From RYN-230 sp963841695 (GTDB taxonomy: Bacteria; Actinomycetota; Actinomycetes; Streptosporangiales; Streptosporangiaceae): a DNA stretch of 64,000 bases. The stretch is taken from positions 744,001 through 808,000 of the forward strand of contig CAWJDQ010000002.1 of assembly GCA_963841695.1 (NCBI GenBank). Reading direction: 5' to 3'. This document shows positions 63,281 through 64,000 of the stretch, in pieces. The notes under the pieces are model-generated. The model did no database searches. It was given only the letters and a program-made list of their open reading frames with translations, and was not told where the DNA came from. A program made the translations under genes and the position numbers. Every line of letters begins with the position of its first letter. The first letter of the stretch is position 1.

Positions 63281-64000
63281 ATGATTCCCCTGGACGTGAC
63301 CAGGCCGAATATTGCCCGGATGTACGACTACTGGCTGGGCGGCAAGGACAACTTCGAGGCGGACCGGGAAGCGGCCGAGGCCATCCGGCAACAGCGCCCC
63401 AACGTTGCTGACCAGGCCCTGGACAACAAGAAGTTCCAGACCCGGGCCCTCAGCTACGTCACGGGGCAGGGCGTGCGCCAGTTCCTGGACATCGGCTCAG
63501 GGCTGCCCACGTCGCCGGTCCAGGCGGAAGGCGCGGCACCGCTGTGGCTGGCCACGCACGAGGCAGCCCGGGCCGTCGCCCCGGACGCCAGGGTGGCCTA
63601 CGTCGACTGCGACCCGGTGGCGGTGGCCCATTCGCAGGCCCTGCTGGCCGCGGGCAGCCGCGAAGTCGTGGCGGTCGGCGGGGACATGCGCGATCCGGAC
63701 GCGATACTCAGTCACGCGAACATCCGCCGCGCCGGGTTCAGCCTGGACGTGCCCGCCTGCGTCATCTTGTGCTGCGTGCTGCACTTCCTGGACACCGTGA
63801 CCGCGCACGGCGTGGTGGACCGCTTCGCCCGGTCCCTGGCGCCCGGCTCCTACCTGATCATCTCGGTGGGATTCGGCAAGGGCCGGGCCGGCCAGGAGTT
63901 CGCCAGCACCTACAACGCCCAGGATGGCTCCCGGATCTACGCCCACTCCTGGGCGGACATCACGGCCTGGTTCGATGGCCTGGACCTGGTGCCGCCGGGC
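63281..64000 (+). CDS. SAM-dependent methyltransferase, PF04672 (DUF574) family, copy 3 (3' end outside window)
   Basis: The first 240 residues are present from ATG 63281; the frame is still open at the window edge. NIARMYDYWLGGKDNFEADR and FLDIGSGLPTSPVQAEGAAP are the hallmarks; VAYVDCDPVAVAHSQALLAA and APGSYLIISVGFGKGRAG follow. It has a longer loop after the SAM motif than copies 1 and 2, so it belongs to a different sub-branch. About 30 residues are missing. Confidence 0.88.
   Translation, partial: MIPLDVTRPNIARMYDYWLGGKDNFEADREAAEAIRQQRPNVADQALDNKKFQTRALSYVTGQGVRQFLDIGSGLPTSPVQAEGAAPLWLATHEAARAVAPDARVAYVDCDPVAVAHSQALLAAGSREVVAVGGDMRDPDAILSHANIRRAGFSLDVPACVILCCVLHFLDTVTAHGVVDRFARSLAPGSYLIISVGFGKGRAGQEFASTYNAQDGSRIYAHSWADITAWFDGLDLVPPG

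Overview
The window is about 70% GC, has strongly biased third codon positions, and uses GTG and TTG starts next to GGAGG-type ribosome sites. It carries families typical of filamentous actinobacteria: three PF04672-type (DUF574) methyltransferases, a PAS/GAF/PP2C phosphatase, and a sugar importer with no ATPase of its own. I read it as chromosomal DNA of an actinomycete, probably Streptosporangiales or a relative. The species cannot be fixed from sequence alone. I recognised no rRNA, tRNA, CRISPR array, intact insertion sequence or prophage.

Layout. 0-3.8 kb: an exopolysaccharide-type cluster with the tail of a PilZ protein, a signal-peptidase-I-like protein lacking both catalytic residues, a processive family-2 glycosyltransferase broken by about eight frameshifts, and an exported protein with two similar domains that resemble the Hcp fold. 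3.9-13.8 kb: a complete deoxy-sugar catabolic locus. A DeoR regulator and a zinc alcohol dehydrogenase face a lipoprotein sugar-binding protein, two permeases, an FGGY kinase, a fuculose-aldolase-like enzyme, a class II ketose-bisphosphate aldolase and a fucose-isomerase-like enzyme, mostly start/stop coupled. Two direct repeats between the divergent arms are the likely DeoR operators. 13.9-14.6 kb: a decayed RHH/PIN toxin-antitoxin pair. 14.7-18.4 kb: an ABC-2 exporter with a DesK/DesR-type two-component system and an upstream palindrome.

18.5-37 kb is a mixed accessory region. It holds small conserved hypotheticals, a ClC channel, a UPF0104 membrane protein, an MSOX-family flavoenzyme, a ribokinase-like kinase, a ChrB-like protein, an acetyltransferase, an aldo/keto reductase, two P-loop kinase-like proteins and a gamma-glutamylcyclotransferase-like protein. 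37-39.7 kb: an SDR reductase/TetR divergent pair with two operators, then a PhyH-type dioxygenase. 40-44.3 kb: class I fructose-1,6-bisphosphatase and phosphoribulokinase, marker enzymes of the Calvin cycle, followed by a DUF4331 protein, a metal-dependent amidohydrolase and a DUF2007 protein. 44.4-64 kb: 1-Cys peroxiredoxin, a large three-part membrane protein (PAP2-like, kinase-like, UPF0104), three PF04672 methyltransferases, two TetR regulators (one facing an MFS drug exporter), DUF998 and DUF4405 membrane proteins, the phosphatase, and secreted enzymes (Tat alpha/beta hydrolase, Tat berberine-bridge-type oxidase) with a cupin.

An important caveat is the number of single-base frameshifts, about 25 in some 12 genes, most of them +1 in the coding direction. 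Reading can be restored in each case, so many may be sequence errors rather than true gene loss. Entries marked frameshifted give the span of the reconstructed gene.
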